Origin: Acidobacteria bacterium 13_1_20CM_3_53_8
GTDB lineage: Bacteria; Acidobacteriota; Blastocatellia; Pyrinomonadales; Pyrinomonadaceae
Direction of reading: 5' to 3'
DNA length: 61,916 bases
Assembly: GCA_001920415.1 (NCBI GenBank)
Contig: MNJR01000027.1
Coordinates: 1 to 61,916, forward strand
Part shown: one piece after another, positions 1 through 9,282 of the stretch
Layout of the letters: every line of letters starts with the position of its first letter
Numbering within the stretch: the stretch's first letter is position 1
Position numbers and translations under genes: made by a program
The notes under the pieces: generated by a model
What the model was told of the DNA's origin: nothing
The model's input: only the letters and a program-made list of their open reading frames with translations
Databases searched by the model: none

Positions 1-1
1 C

Positions 2-1855
2 ATGCCGGTTCATAACGAAAAGGGAGAGCTGATTGGCGTCGTGGGTGTGTCGGTTGATGCTACGGAGCATAAGCGCACGGAGGCCGCGCTGCGCGAAGCC
101 GATCATCAACGCGCCATAGTCGAATACGAGCGACTGCTTGACCGTCTAGCTCCTCTGGCGCAGGCATTGGGAACTGCGCGCGATCTTCTGGCAATCTTCC
201 GAGCGCTGCGCGACTTCTGCGTAGCCTCCATGCCGTGCATAGGAATTTTCATCTCGCTTTACGACGCGGAGCGCGACGTGCGCACGGCTCAGTATGCTTG
301 GGGTGAAGGCGTGGAGGTTGACGTTTCGACTCTTCCGCCTATGCCTATAACGGATGGGCCGAACAGCCTGGCCGTCAGAGAGAATCGAATAATCATCACG
401 GACGATTACTTGAGAGCAACGGAAGGTCATCCGGGCGTGAAGGTCGGAGTTGACAACGGACTGATGCCGCACTCTTCTATGGCAGCGCCTATGTCTGTGA
501 TGGGGCGCATGGTCGGCACAATAGAGGTGCAGGCTTACGAACTCGCCGCATACAAGGCGGAGCACGAGACGGCCATGCGCGTCGCTGTGAATCTGGCGGC
601 AGTGGCTATAGAGAACGTGCGTCTCTTCGAGCGTGAGACTGAAGCACGCGCGGAGGCTGAAGCCGCGAGTCGAGCCAAAGACGAATTCCTGGCAACGCTC
701 TCGCATGAACTACGCACGCCGCTCACAGCAATGCTGGGCTGGACGAATCTTCTGCGCTCAGGGAATCTGGGCGAAGGGTTGAGCGCGCAGGCGCTTGAAG
801 TCATAGAGCGCAACGCGCGCACGCAGGCGCAGCTAATCGAAGACATACTGGACGTGTCGCGCGTCATCACGGGCAAGCTCAACTTGAGCGTGCAGCCCGT
901 AGAGCTTTCTACGATCATAGGATCGGCAGTGAGCACAGTGCGCCCTGCGGTCGAAGCCAAAGCGATTGACCTTCGGCTTAACCTTGATGCTCGCGCAGGG
1001 ATTATCTCCGGCGATCCTACGCGACTTCAACAGGTCATCTGGAATCTTCTGTCAAACGCCGTGAAATTCACACCGCAGGGCGGGCGCATAGAAGTCAGCC
1101 TTGAGCGCTCTGGCTTGTGCGTTCAGGTGCGTGTGAGCGACACGGGCTGCGGCATCAACCGCAACTTTCTTCCCTTTGTCTTCGACCGCTTCCGCCAGGC
1201 CGATAGCTCCACGACGCGCATGCACAGTGGGCTGGGACTGGGACTTGCAATCGTGCGCCACGTAGTGGAGATGCACGGCGGGACTGTAGAGGCAGAGAGC
1301 GAGGGCGAAGGCAAAGGGGCAACGTTCACTGTGTGCCTGCCTGTGATGGCGTTGCGCGAGCGTGTCAGCGAAGTTGATATGCTGTGGGAGGAAAACGCTA
1401 CACGAACGGAGATTCAAGAGTCCGCATCGCTTGCGGGCGTGCGCGTGCTTGTGGTTGATAACGAAAGGGACGCGCGCGCTATGATACATGCGGGATTGGA
1501 AGAGTACGGCGCACAAGTTCACGAGGCGGCTTCCGTTACAGAGGCGCTTGAGATTCTAGCGCGCGAGAAGATAGACGTGCTGGTGTCTGACATAGGAATG
1601 CCCGTACGCGACGGCTACGAGATGATTCGACTGGTACGCGGGATTGAGGCGAAAGATGGCGTACAAACTCTTCCCGCAATTGCGCTCACGGCCTATACGG
1701 GTGAGGAAGCCGTCCGTCTCTCTCTTTCGGCAGGCTATCAGATGCACATGGCTAAGCCAGTCGAGTTGAATAAACTCGCAGAGGCCGTTGCACAGATGAA
1801 AAGCAAGGATGAAGAAGAGACGCGGAGACGCGGGGACGCGGGGACGCGGAGATAA
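2..1855 (+). CDS. hybrid sensor histidine kinase (PAS tail-GAF-HisKA-HATPase-REC), 5' end outside window
   Basis: The visible 617 residues start inside the gene: residues 1-33 look like the C-terminal edge of a PAS/PAC domain, so the true start lies upstream of the window. A GAF domain covers about 45-210. HisKA carries the H-box SHELRTPL, with the phospho-accepting His at visible residue 235. The HATPase follows with N-box NLLSNAVKF, G1 DTGCGI and G2 GLGLGLAIV. A receiver domain occupies about 475-595, with phospho-acceptor Asp530 and conserved Lys585 (AKPV). The protein would autophosphorylate and pass phosphate to its own receiver; the stimulus is unknown and no transmembrane segment is visible in this part. 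The last 14 or so residues, rich in Arg, Glu and Gly, are translated from the GACGCGG repeat downstream and are probably not part of the ancestral protein. It converges on fbaB. Confidence 0.93.
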   Translation: MPVHNEKGELIGVVGVSVDATEHKRTEAALREADHQRAIVEYERLLDRLAPLAQALGTARDLLAIFRALRDFCVASMPCIGIFISLYDAERDVRTAQYAWGEGVEVDVSTLPPMPITDGPNSLAVRENRIIITDDYLRATEGHPGVKVGVDNGLMPHSSMAAPMSVMGRMVGTIEVQAYELAAYKAEHETAMRVAVNLAAVAIENVRLFERETEARAEAEAASRAKDEFLATLSHELRTPLTAMLGWTNLLRSGNLGEGLSAQALEVIERNARTQAQLIEDILDVSRVITGKLNLSVQPVELSTIIGSAVSTVRPAVEAKAIDLRLNLDARAGIISGDPTRLQQVIWNLLSNAVKFTPQGGRIEVSLERSGLCVQVRVSDTGCGINRNFLPFVFDRFRQADSSTTRMHSGLGLGLAIVRHVVEMHGGTVEAESEGEGKGATFTVCLPVMALRERVSEVDMLWEENATRTEIQESASLAGVRVLVVDNERDARAMIHAGLEEYGAQVHEAASVTEALEILAREKIDVLVSDIGMPVRDGYEMIRLVRGIEAKDGVQTLPAIALTAYTGEEAVRLSLSAGYQMHMAKPVELNKLAEAVAQMKSKDEEETRRRGDAGTRR

Positions 1856-1904
1856 GAGACCGGGACTTGCTACATCTTCTTTCGCCTCGGTCTCCGCGTC
1901 CCCC
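1817..1904. repeat. fold-back repeat, GACGCGG family (8-nt period)
   Basis: The left arm has four units of about 8 nt (GAGACGCG, GAGACGCG, GGGACGCG, GGGACGCG). The right arm at about 1888-1904 is the reverse complement of part of it. The left arm is inside the 3' end of the kinase gene and supplies its last codons. The element sits between two convergent genes, where it could act as a bidirectional terminator (inference). Confidence 0.8.
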
Positions 1905-1912
1905 TCATTCCA

Positions 1913-3010
1913 TTACGCTACCGTTATCTCTTCCGAAAGATAAACGTCCTGAATCGCGTTCAGAAGCTCTACGCCTTCGTTCATGGGACGCTGGAAAGCT
2001 TTGCGTCCCGAAATCAGTCCCGTGCCGCCGCCGCGCTTGTTGATGACTGCTGTGCGTACTGCCTCGGCCATATCACTTGCTCCTTTGGATTCGCCGCCGG
2101 AGTTAATCAATCCGCAGCGACCCATATAGCAGTTCGCAACTTGATAACGAACCAGGTCAACCGGATTGTCTGAGGTAAGCTTCTCGTAAACCAGCTTGCT
2201 GGTCTTGCCGTAAGATTTTCCGTCACGATTCAAGGCCAGATAACCGCCGTTTCGTTCTGGAAGCTTTTGTTTGATTATGTCCGCCTGAATCGTCACGCCC
2301 AGATGATTCGCCTGACCCGTCAAATCAGCCGACGCGTGCATGTCGCCTTCGTCAGTCTTGAAAGCGGGGTTACGCAGGTAGCACCAGAGGATTGTAGCCA
2401 TGCCTAGCTCATGCGCGTAGGCGAAACATTCGCTTATCTCTTTTATCTGGCGTGTTGATTCTTCAGAGCCGAAATAGATGGTCGCGCCAACTGCGATTGC
2501 GCCCATGTCGAACGCTTCGTCAACGGTTCCGAAGAGAACTTGATCGAACTTGTTCGGGTAGGTCAAGAGTTCGTTGTGGTTGATCTTAACGATGAAGGGA
2601 ATCCTATGCGCGTACTTTCTTGACATCAACCCAAGCACGCCGAAGGTGGAAGCGACAGCGTTGCATCCGCCTTCAATCGCAAGACGAACTATATTTGCGG
2701 GATCGAAATATTGCGGGTTGGGCGCAAAACTCGCTCCGGCGGAATGCTCAATCCCCTGGTCAACGGGAAGTATAGAGAGATAGCCCGTGCCAGCAAGCCT
2801 GCCGTTATTGAAGAGCGACTGTATAGAACGCAAGACGCGCGGGTTTCTGTCCGACTGTGCCCAGACGCGGTCAATGAAATCCGGGCCGGGCACTTGAATG
2901 TGCTCTTTCGATATGGTCTGCGAAGTGTGATCCAACAGAGTGCGCGCGTCCGCGCCTAACAACTCTTCTATGCGGCTTAAGCTGTCCGCGCGTTTCAGTT
3001 CGGTAGCCAT
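1913..3010 (-). CDS. fbaB: class I fructose-bisphosphate aldolase (FbaB/DhnA type)
   Basis: Reversibly cleaves fructose 1,6-bisphosphate to dihydroxyacetone phosphate and glyceraldehyde 3-phosphate in the cytosol (glycolysis/gluconeogenesis). The 365-residue product matches E. coli FbaB along its length in my recollection: [15 protein letters not shown] near the N-terminus, [28 protein letters not shown] and [11 protein letters not shown]. The Schiff-base lysine should be the first Lys of IIKQK, about residue 247. The ATG at 3010 is chosen because AGGAGG lies 10 nt upstream; a TTG two codons earlier would leave only 4 nt of spacing. Encoded alone, with a fold-back repeat on each side. Confidence in function is high. 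Confidence 0.96.
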   Translation of the reverse strand: MATELKRADSLSRIEELLGADARTLLDHTSQTISKEHIQVPGPDFIDRVWAQSDRNPRVLRSIQSLFNNGRLAGTGYLSILPVDQGIEHSAGASFAPNPQYFDPANIVRLAIEGGCNAVASTFGVLGLMSRKYAHRIPFIVKINHNELLTYPNKFDQVLFGTVDEAFDMGAIAVGATIYFGSEESTRQIKEISECFAYAHELGMATILWCYLRNPAFKTDEGDMHASADLTGQANHLGVTIQADIIKQKLPERNGGYLALNRDGKSYGKTSKLVYEKLTSDNPVDLVRYQVANCYMGRCGLINSGGESKGASDMAEAVRTAVINKRGGGTGLISGRKAFQRPMNEGVELLNAIQDVYLSEEITVA

Positions 3011-3110
3011 TCTCAAATATTCCTCCTACAGCTTGAAGAGACTACTAAAGACGCGAAATTCCGGGATTGTTCTTGCCGCAGAGTATAGCATAACGAAGGG
3101 ATGAGGGGCA

Positions 3111-3208
3111 GAGAGACGCGGAGAGTGGGAGACGCGGAGACGCGGGGATAAAACAAAAGCTTTTTCTTTTCGCCGCGTCGCCGCGTCTCCCACTCTCCGC
3201 GTCTCTCC
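3111..3208. repeat. fold-back repeat, GACGCGG family (8-nt period)
   Basis: Left arm about 3111-3149 and right arm about 3173-3208 are reverse complements over more than 30 nt (units such as GAGACGCG and GAGAGTGG). The loop contains AAAAGC. It lies upstream of fbaB. Similar copies occur at 1817 and 55873. Confidence 0.88.
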
Positions 3209-3587
3209 TCCTTCCATCTTGCGTTTCATCTTTTGGCTATCGTAAAATCCCCATTCGCCTTTCCCGACCGATATGAGGCAAGTCGAAAAGGGTCCCGCGC
3301 TGGTTCGTCTGGATTCAGTATAATTGAAAAATCCGTCCCTTTTCCTGCGAAAAAATTGGCCGATGGAGGCAACGAATTCGCGCCTTCGGGCAACTATAAC
3401 GGTTTGCATTCGCATTGACATTATCGAGGTCAATAAATACCGAGCCGGAACTGCTGTTTTCAGTACCAATGCAAGTGCAAGCCTAAATAAATTCAAAGCC
3501 CGACGCTGCGAGGAGTTATTAGCAGTCGCTCACGAACCCGGGTTGGTCTCCACGAACACTCCTCCTGCAAAGCAAGGCGCAAGAATC

Positions 3588-3603
3588 TGTGACACGAGTC
3601 ACA
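3588..3603. promoter_or_regulatory. CRP/FNR-type palindromic operator and leader of the transglutaminase-like gene
   Basis: TGTGACACGAGTCACA has perfect inverted half-sites TGTGA and TCACA separated by 6 nt, the classical CRP-family consensus. A TATATAAG stretch near 3653-3660 could be a -10 region, which would place the operator roughly 60-70 bp upstream of transcription start, a usual activator position. The rest of the 3209-3727 gap shows no gene I can support. No CRP-family regulator gene lies in the window, so the function is inferred. Confidence 0.45.
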
Positions 3604-3727
3604 GACGGGTGTGATTAAAATCATAGAAGCTCAGCACGCACTCACAGTAGAGTTATATAAGGAGATTCTAATCCTCGTGCGTTATCTCTAAGCTCTTCGC
3701 CGAGCCTAACCGAAAGGAAAACAAGTC

Positions 3728-5725
3728 ATGTTCCGCCCCAGATTCTTTTCCCCATTCTTCCTGGCATTGGTGTGCCTGCTCGTTTTCTCTGCCACATCGG
3801 CCTTCGCAAACGACAACGACTGGAAGCCGATTGACCCTGCGGAATTGTCTTCGACCAAGCCCGTCGTAGAGCCTAACGCAGATGCAGAGGCTATCTTCTG
3901 GGAAGTCCGCATGGACGACAGCAGTTCAGAGGATTTGGTCTTCAACCACTACATACGCATAAAGATTTTCACAGATCGCGGACGCGAATCGCAGAGTAAG
4001 GTTGACATCCCCTTTGGGAAAATCTCCAGTTACAAGATCAGAATAGAGGACATCGCCGCGCGCACTATCAAGTCAGATGGGACGATCATCGAACTGAAAA
4101 AAACAGACATCTTCGAGCGAACAATCGTCAAGGCAAACGGTCTGAAAGTTAAAGCCAAGTCATTCGCAATGCCGGGCGTAGAGCCGGGTGCGATCATCGA
4201 ATACCGTTGGCGCGAGGTGCACGAGAACCAGATGGCGAACGGCATTCGCCTGGAATTCCAGCGCGACATCCCCGTGCGCACGGTCAAGTACTACATCAAG
4301 CCCTACGCGAACGGAGAGACGATGCGCGTGCAGACCTTCCACGGGAACGGCCCCGAACTCGTCAAGGAGAGGAGCGGCTTTTACAGCGTCACCATGACGA
4401 ACATGACGGCGGTGCACGAAGAGCCGAACATGCCGCCCGGGGATCAGATCAAGACGTGGATGCTCATCTACTACACGCCGTTACCAACATCCAACCCGAT
4501 TATTTACTGGGGGCTTGTTACCGTAGCTTATAACGAAATCTTGAAGCCTTTGATAAAGGTTGACAACCTTGTGAAACAGACCTCGGCAACCGCTGTTGGC
4601 GATGCGACCACCCCGGAGCAGAAGCTTAAAAAAATCTTCGACTACGTCCGCGCGAATATCAAGAACGTGAGCGACGATGCTTCGGGGCTGACCGCCGAAG
4701 ACCGCCTGAAGCTGAAGACCAACAAGTCGCCTTCCGACACAATCAAGCGCGGGCAAGGCACGATGGCCGACATTGACCTTCTGTTTGCCGCGCTGGCAAA
4801 GGCTGCCGGGTTCGAGGTGCGCGTCGCCCTTGCCCCAGACCGTAGCGAGATTTTCTTCGAACCGCAGTTCGCCAACGCATACTTTCTGGAACCATCAAGT
4901 ATTGCCGTGAAAGTCGGTGACATCTGGCGCTTCTTCAACCCCGGCTATAACCTGCTTCCCTTCGGGATGCTGCGCTGGCAGGAAGAGGGAGAGGAGGCGC
5001 TTCTAATAAGCGAAACCGGCGCATTGTGGGTGAGGACGCCAATGTCTCCGCCTGAGCTATCACAAGTCAAACGCACTGCGAAACTGCATCTGGCGGAAGA
5101 CGGCACGCTCGAAGGTGATGTGCGCATAGAGTACACAGGCCACCTTGCCGTAGAGAAGAAAGAGGCTAACGATGAGGATTCGCCGCAGCAGCGCGAAGAT
5201 AATCTGCGCGACATGATAAAAGCGAACATGAGCACGGCTGAACTATCGAACATTCAGATAGAGAATGTGACAGACCCTGTGAAACCGTTCGCTTACGCTT
5301 TCCACATAAAAGTTCCCGGCTATGCGCAGAAAACGGGTAAACGATTATTTCTGCAACCTGCATTTTTCCAGCACGGACTAGGCGCGCAGTTTCAGACGAG
5401 CGAGCGCAGGTACGCAGTCTATTTTCACTTTCCCTGGTCTGAAGATGACAATGTGACTATAGACCTGCCAGCAGGATACACGCTCGACCATGCAGAATCG
5501 CCAGCGCCTATGGCTGCGGGAAACATCAGCGCCTACAATGTGAGGATTCAGGTGGCGGACAATCACACGGTCATCTATCACCGCACATTCTTCTTCGGAG
5601 GCGGCGAGAACATAGTCTTTCCGACATCTAGCTACGGCGCGCTCAAGCAGGTGTTCGACGCAGTTCACACCAGTGATGAACACACGCTCGCGCTCAAGCA
5701 AAACGCAACGGCTGCTTCTAACTGA
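3728..5725 (+). CDS. secreted DUF3857/transglutaminase-like protein with degenerate catalytic site
   Basis: 665 residues. The N-terminus is a clear signal peptide (basic MFRPR, hydrophobic stretch, cleavage near SAFA), so the protein is exported. Residues about 60-250 look like DUF3857, 290-430 like a transglutaminase core, followed by a beta-rich C-terminal part. At the usual catalytic Cys site (GDCKDKA in the next gene) this protein has GQGTMAD with Gly344. The Asp position reads FFNPG with Asn404, and the His is not recognisable. It is therefore probably a non-catalytic scaffold or binding relative. AAAGGAAAAC precedes the ATG. It is followed by its catalytic paralogue in the same direction, with a fold-back repeat between. 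The substrate is unknown. Confidence 0.85.
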   Translation: MFRPRFFSPFFLALVCLLVFSATSAFANDNDWKPIDPAELSSTKPVVEPNADAEAIFWEVRMDDSSSEDLVFNHYIRIKIFTDRGRESQSKVDIPFGKISSYKIRIEDIAARTIKSDGTIIELKKTDIFERTIVKANGLKVKAKSFAMPGVEPGAIIEYRWREVHENQMANGIRLEFQRDIPVRTVKYYIKPYANGETMRVQTFHGNGPELVKERSGFYSVTMTNMTAVHEEPNMPPGDQIKTWMLIYYTPLPTSNPIIYWGLVTVAYNEILKPLIKVDNLVKQTSATAVGDATTPEQKLKKIFDYVRANIKNVSDDASGLTAEDRLKLKTNKSPSDTIKRGQGTMADIDLLFAALAKAAGFEVRVALAPDRSEIFFEPQFANAYFLEPSSIAVKVGDIWRFFNPGYNLLPFGMLRWQEEGEEALLISETGALWVRTPMSPPELSQVKRTAKLHLAEDGTLEGDVRIEYTGHLAVEKKEANDEDSPQQREDNLRDMIKANMSTAELSNIQIENVTDPVKPFAYAFHIKVPGYAQKTGKRLFLQPAFFQHGLGAQFQTSERRYAVYFHFPWSEDDNVTIDLPAGYTLDHAESPAPMAAGNISAYNVRIQVADNHTVIYHRTFFFGGGENIVFPTSSYGALKQVFDAVHTSDEHTLALKQNATAASN

Positions 5726-5740
5726 AAAGAGAGATGTCAG

Positions 5741-5824
5741 ATGGATTTTCGATTTGCGATTTTCGATTTAAAAGCTCTCCGCTTCTTCCAATCGAAAATC
5801 TAAAATCCAAAATCGAAAATCCAT
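5741..5824. repeat. fold-back repeat, ATTTTCG/ATCCAAA family
   Basis: The left arm (units GATTTTC, GATTTGC, GATTTTC, GATTT) and right arm (AATCGAA, AATCTAA, AATCCAA, AATCGAA, AATCC) are inverted copies. The loop reads TTAAAAGCTCTCCGCTTCTT, close to the loop of the GTTTTCA family at 11111. It separates the two transglutaminase-like genes and starts about 15 nt after a stop codon. Confidence 0.9.
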
Positions 5825-5855
5825 TTGGCTCCAGACTCTTAAGAAGGTAACGAAG

Positions 5856-7823
5856 ATGTTGAAGAAATTAATTGGCTGCTCCTTTTTTCTACTCCTACTG
5901 GCCGCGCCCGCTCTGGCGGGGAACGACGAAGCCCCTGCGTGGCTGCGCGACGCCGCAGCGCAGAGCAACCCTGCCTACGACGCTGACGTGCCTGCGGTTG
6001 TGCTGCGCAGAGAGCAGAACACTACGGTTGGCGATGATGGTCGCATAGTCACCACGACCTACTACGCCGTGCGCGTGCTCAGACGCGAGGGGCGTGAATT
6101 CGCACGCGCCGTAGTCCCTTACCTTACCGATTCCAGCAAGGTGCGCGACATCAACGCTTGGGTCATACGCGCAGGTGGAACGGTAAAACATTTCGGCAGC
6201 GACTACGTGACGGACGCCATCTCGGACCCGAACGACGTTTACAACGAGGTGCGCGTCAAAGTGATCCCGGCTGCGGACGATGCGGATTCAGGGACGGTCT
6301 TCGGCTATCAGGCGACGGTTGAGGAGCGCTCTATCTTCGGCTACGACGATTGGAGCTTTCAAGACAGATTGCCCACGCTCGTCGCTCGCTACGCGCTCAC
6401 GCTTCCGACAGGATGGCGCGCGCAGGGCATCGTCTTCAATCACGCTAAGATTGATCCGACGGTGACGGGGACTAGCTACAGTTGGGAACTTGATAACTTG
6501 CGTCCCATAGAGATTGAGCCTGCCAGCCCGGAAGTGACGGACATCGCGCCTCGCCTAGCGGTCAGTTACGTTCCCGCGCAGGGCGCGACGACGACGCTCA
6601 AGACTTTCACAAACTGGACAGACGTATCACGCTGGTTGAGCGAGTTGCATGACCCGCAGGCTACTGTGAACGACGCGCTTGCTACAAAGGCAATGCAGTT
6701 AACTGCGAACGCGCACACGGAGCTTCAGAAAATTCAGGCCATAGCTCGCTACGTACAAGGCTTGCAGTACATCTCTATAGACATAGGCTTGGGGCGCGGT
6801 GGTGGCTTTCGCCCGCACGCAGCTACGGAAGTCTTCGCCAAATCTTACGGCGATTGCAAGGACAAGGCTAACTTGATGCGCGCCATGCTCAAGGCCGTAG
6901 GCATCACGGCCTACACTGTCGTAGTCTACCTTGGCGACCCTACCTACGTGCGAGAAGAATGGGCTTCGCCCAGCCAGTTCAACCACTGCATAGTCGCCGT
7001 CAAAGTGAGCGACGAAACGCAATCGCCTACGGTCGTGCAGAGTCCCAAGCTAGGTCGCCTGCTGATATTCGATGCTACGGATGACATGACTCCCGTTGGA
7101 GACTTGCCCGCTCCAGAGCAGGGCAGTCTTGCTCTAGTCGTCGCGGGCGATAACGGCTCGCTCATGCGCATGCCCGTCACGCCGCCCGATTCCAACCACA
7201 TGGAGCGCCAGGCCGAGATGACATTGAACGCTAACGGCTCGATTACGGCGAGCGTTCACGAGCGCTCGATTGGTCAGGCGGCTGCCGGTGAGCGACGACT
7301 GTTTCGCAAGGTCTCGCGCCCCGAATACACGCAGGTCATAGAGCGCTGGATAACACGCGGAGCGAGCGGCGCAAACGTCACACGTATAGAGCCTGCGGAC
7401 GGAAGCGCTGACGGGCGATTCTCTTTAGACGTTGATTTCAGTTCGCCCGCTTACGCGCAGCTTATGCAGAATCGCCTGCTCGTCTTCAAGCCCGTTCTGG
7501 TGGAGCGCAGCCAATCGCTCTTACTCACAAAGAGCACACGCCAGCATCCGGTCGTGCTTGAGCCTTACGCGCTCACAGAGACGGTTCACATCAAGCTACC
7601 GGCGGACTTTGACGTTGACGAACTGCCAGACCCTCTGAAACTGGACACCCCATTTGGCTCCTACACGGCCAGCTACGAAGTCAAAGGGGATCAACTCGTC
7701 TTCACGCGCACGCTCACCTTGCACGCTACGACGATTCCGACGGATCAATATGCTTCGGTGCGCAGCTTCTTTGAAAGAATACTCGCAACGGAGCAAACAC
7801 CCGTTGTTCTGGCTAGAAGGTAA
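5856..7823 (+). CDS. secreted DUF3857 and transglutaminase-domain protein, catalytic triad intact
   Basis: 655 residues. The start ATG is preceded by AAGAAGG, and a signal peptide with an LAAPALA-type cleavage site implies export. DUF3857 spans about 45-210. The transglutaminase-like core at about 280-410 retains Cys334 in GDCKDKANLM, His377 in FNHC and Asp406 in IFDATDD. A beta-rich C-terminal region follows. Papain-fold transglutaminase-like proteins of this kind act as peptidases or crosslinkers, but the bacterial DUF3857 class has no firmly known substrate. Paralogous to the preceding gene, whose triad is lost; the two may work as an enzyme and partner pair (inference). A strong intrinsic terminator lies 48 nt downstream. 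Confidence 0.9.
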   Translation: MLKKLIGCSFFLLLLAAPALAGNDEAPAWLRDAAAQSNPAYDADVPAVVLRREQNTTVGDDGRIVTTTYYAVRVLRREGREFARAVVPYLTDSSKVRDINAWVIRAGGTVKHFGSDYVTDAISDPNDVYNEVRVKVIPAADDADSGTVFGYQATVEERSIFGYDDWSFQDRLPTLVARYALTLPTGWRAQGIVFNHAKIDPTVTGTSYSWELDNLRPIEIEPASPEVTDIAPRLAVSYVPAQGATTTLKTFTNWTDVSRWLSELHDPQATVNDALATKAMQLTANAHTELQKIQAIARYVQGLQYISIDIGLGRGGGFRPHAATEVFAKSYGDCKDKANLMRAMLKAVGITAYTVVVYLGDPTYVREEWASPSQFNHCIVAVKVSDETQSPTVVQSPKLGRLLIFDATDDMTPVGDLPAPEQGSLALVVAGDNGSLMRMPVTPPDSNHMERQAEMTLNANGSITASVHERSIGQAAAGERRLFRKVSRPEYTQVIERWITRGASGANVTRIEPADGSADGRFSLDVDFSSPAYAQLMQNRLLVFKPVLVERSQSLLLTKSTRQHPVVLEPYALTETVHIKLPADFDVDELPDPLKLDTPFGSYTASYEVKGDQLVFTRTLTLHATTIPTDQYASVRSFFERILATEQTPVVLARR

Positions 7824-7871
7824 GTTTCAAGTTGAGAAAAGTTTCAGCCTGAAACTTGATTAAGAGACGAG

Positions 7872-7903
7872 AAGGCCACGCCGATGAATTGGCGTGGCCT
7901 TTT
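7872..7903 (+). terminator. intrinsic terminator after transglutaminase gene
   Basis: An 11-bp perfect stem AAGGCCACGCC / GGCGTGGCCTT with an 8-nt loop, followed by a T-rich run. This is a canonical rho-independent terminator, unrelated in sequence to the heptamer repeats. Confidence 0.88.
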
Positions 7904-7913
7904 CATTTTGAAA

Positions 7914-8097
7914 ATTTTAAATTTAAAACTACGTGAGTTCGATGTAGAGAGAAAGAGGAAAGGAAGAGAACTATCCACGCGCATCACACGAAACCACACA
8001 AAGAGGATGATTCGTTTAGTGTAGTTTCGTGTGGTTTCGTGGATAATTCACTTGCTCGTACTTCGTCTTATATCGAACTTACGTTAAATTTAAAACC
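7914..8097. repeat. large nested palindrome, about 10-nt units
   Basis: Outer arms (about 7914-7945 and 8071-8097, both containing TTTAAATTT and the GTTCGAT element or its inverse) enclose inner arms (7974-8000 and 8021-8044) made of CACACGAAAC-like units. The unit here is about 10 nt rather than 7. The palindrome fills most of the 7824-8191 gap before the next gene. Confidence 0.75.
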
Positions 8098-8191
8098 TTT
8101 CTCTTTCTATCCCTATTATTCTCTACGGCCTACGATGGTTAAAGAAACTTTCCTTACATTCAATTAAAAATTGCTCTAATATTTCGAGCCT

Positions 8192-9244
8192 ATGAAAACA
8201 AATTTTCTGTTGTACGGCGCGAACGGATACACGGGCGCACTCGTCGCACGCATCGCAGCCGAGCGCGGAATGAGACCGATTCTCGCAGGGCGGGATGCCG
8301 AAAAAGTCGGCGAGTTGGCCCAACAACTTGGATTCGAGCATCGCGTTTTTTCTCTTGATGACAAGACGGCCATTGACGCGGCGCTCGCAGACGTTGCAGT
8401 AGTGCTGCACTGCGCGGGGCCTTTCTCGCGCACGTCCAAATCTATGGCTGACGCTTGCATCAGAACGCGCACGCATTACCTGGACATCACGGGCGAGGCG
8501 GCTGTGTTCGAGGCGCTGCACGCGCGTAACGATGAAGCCAGAGAAGCGGGTGTGATGTTATTGCCGGGCGCTGGCTTCGACGTTGTTCCATCGGATTGCC
8601 TGGCCGCGCATCTCAAACGCCGCTTGCCTTCCGCCACTCATCTGGCGTTAGCCATTCGCGGCCTAACCAGAATCTCGCACGGCACAGCGACAACAATGGT
8701 CGAGAACATTCATCACGGAGGATTGGTTCGCCGCAATGGGAAACTGACTCCTGTGCCCGCAGCATGGAAGACGCGCGAGATTGATTACGGCGATGGCGCG
8801 CGGACGGCGGTCACGATTCCCTGGGGCGACGTGGTGACAGCCTACTACAGCACAGGGATTCCGAACATAGAAGTCTACAGCGCGCTTCCTTCGTCAATCC
8901 GTTTCATGATGAAGGCGAGCCGCATCTTCGGCTCTCTGTTAGCCTCAAGCGTTGTGCAGCGCTTTCTGAAGAAACGCATCAAGGCTCAGCCCGCAGGCCC
9001 AAGCGACGAAGAGCGCCGACGAGGCGCAAGCTTTCTGTGGGGAGAAGTCAAAGATGGCGCGGGCGGGTCTGCCACGTCAAGGCTACGCACGCCCGAAGGC
9101 TACACGCTGACGGCGCTCGCGGCGCTTGCGATTGTCGAAAAAGTGTTAGCGGGAGATTTTACTGCGGGCTATCAAACGCCATCGCTAGCCTACGGCGCAG
9201 ATTTCATATTGCAGATTGAAGGCGTCACGCGCGAAGACTTGTAA
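8192..9244 (+). CDS. saccharopine dehydrogenase-family NAD(P)-binding oxidoreductase
   Basis: 350 residues. The N-terminal Rossmann fold has the nucleotide-binding motif YGANGYTG (residues about 8-15) followed by LAGRDAEKV. It resembles the saccharopine dehydrogenase / trans-acting enoyl reductase group, soluble proteins that reduce or dehydrogenate diverse substrates with NAD(P). PGAGFDVVPSDCLA is typical of this group. The substrate cannot be told from sequence. It is a single gene converging on the aminotransferase. The ATG is taken from the alignment of the Rossmann motif; no strong ribosome-binding site is seen. Confidence 0.86.
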   Translation: MKTNFLLYGANGYTGALVARIAAERGMRPILAGRDAEKVGELAQQLGFEHRVFSLDDKTAIDAALADVAVVLHCAGPFSRTSKSMADACIRTRTHYLDITGEAAVFEALHARNDEAREAGVMLLPGAGFDVVPSDCLAAHLKRRLPSATHLALAIRGLTRISHGTATTMVENIHHGGLVRRNGKLTPVPAAWKTREIDYGDGARTAVTIPWGDVVTAYYSTGIPNIEVYSALPSSIRFMMKASRIFGSLLASSVVQRFLKKRIKAQPAGPSDEERRRGASFLWGEVKDGAGGSATSRLRTPEGYTLTALAALAIVEKVLAGDFTAGYQTPSLAYGADFILQIEGVTREDL

Positions 9245-9282
9245 CGCTTGAAAACATGACTTCGTCGCTGCTCGTCATAATC

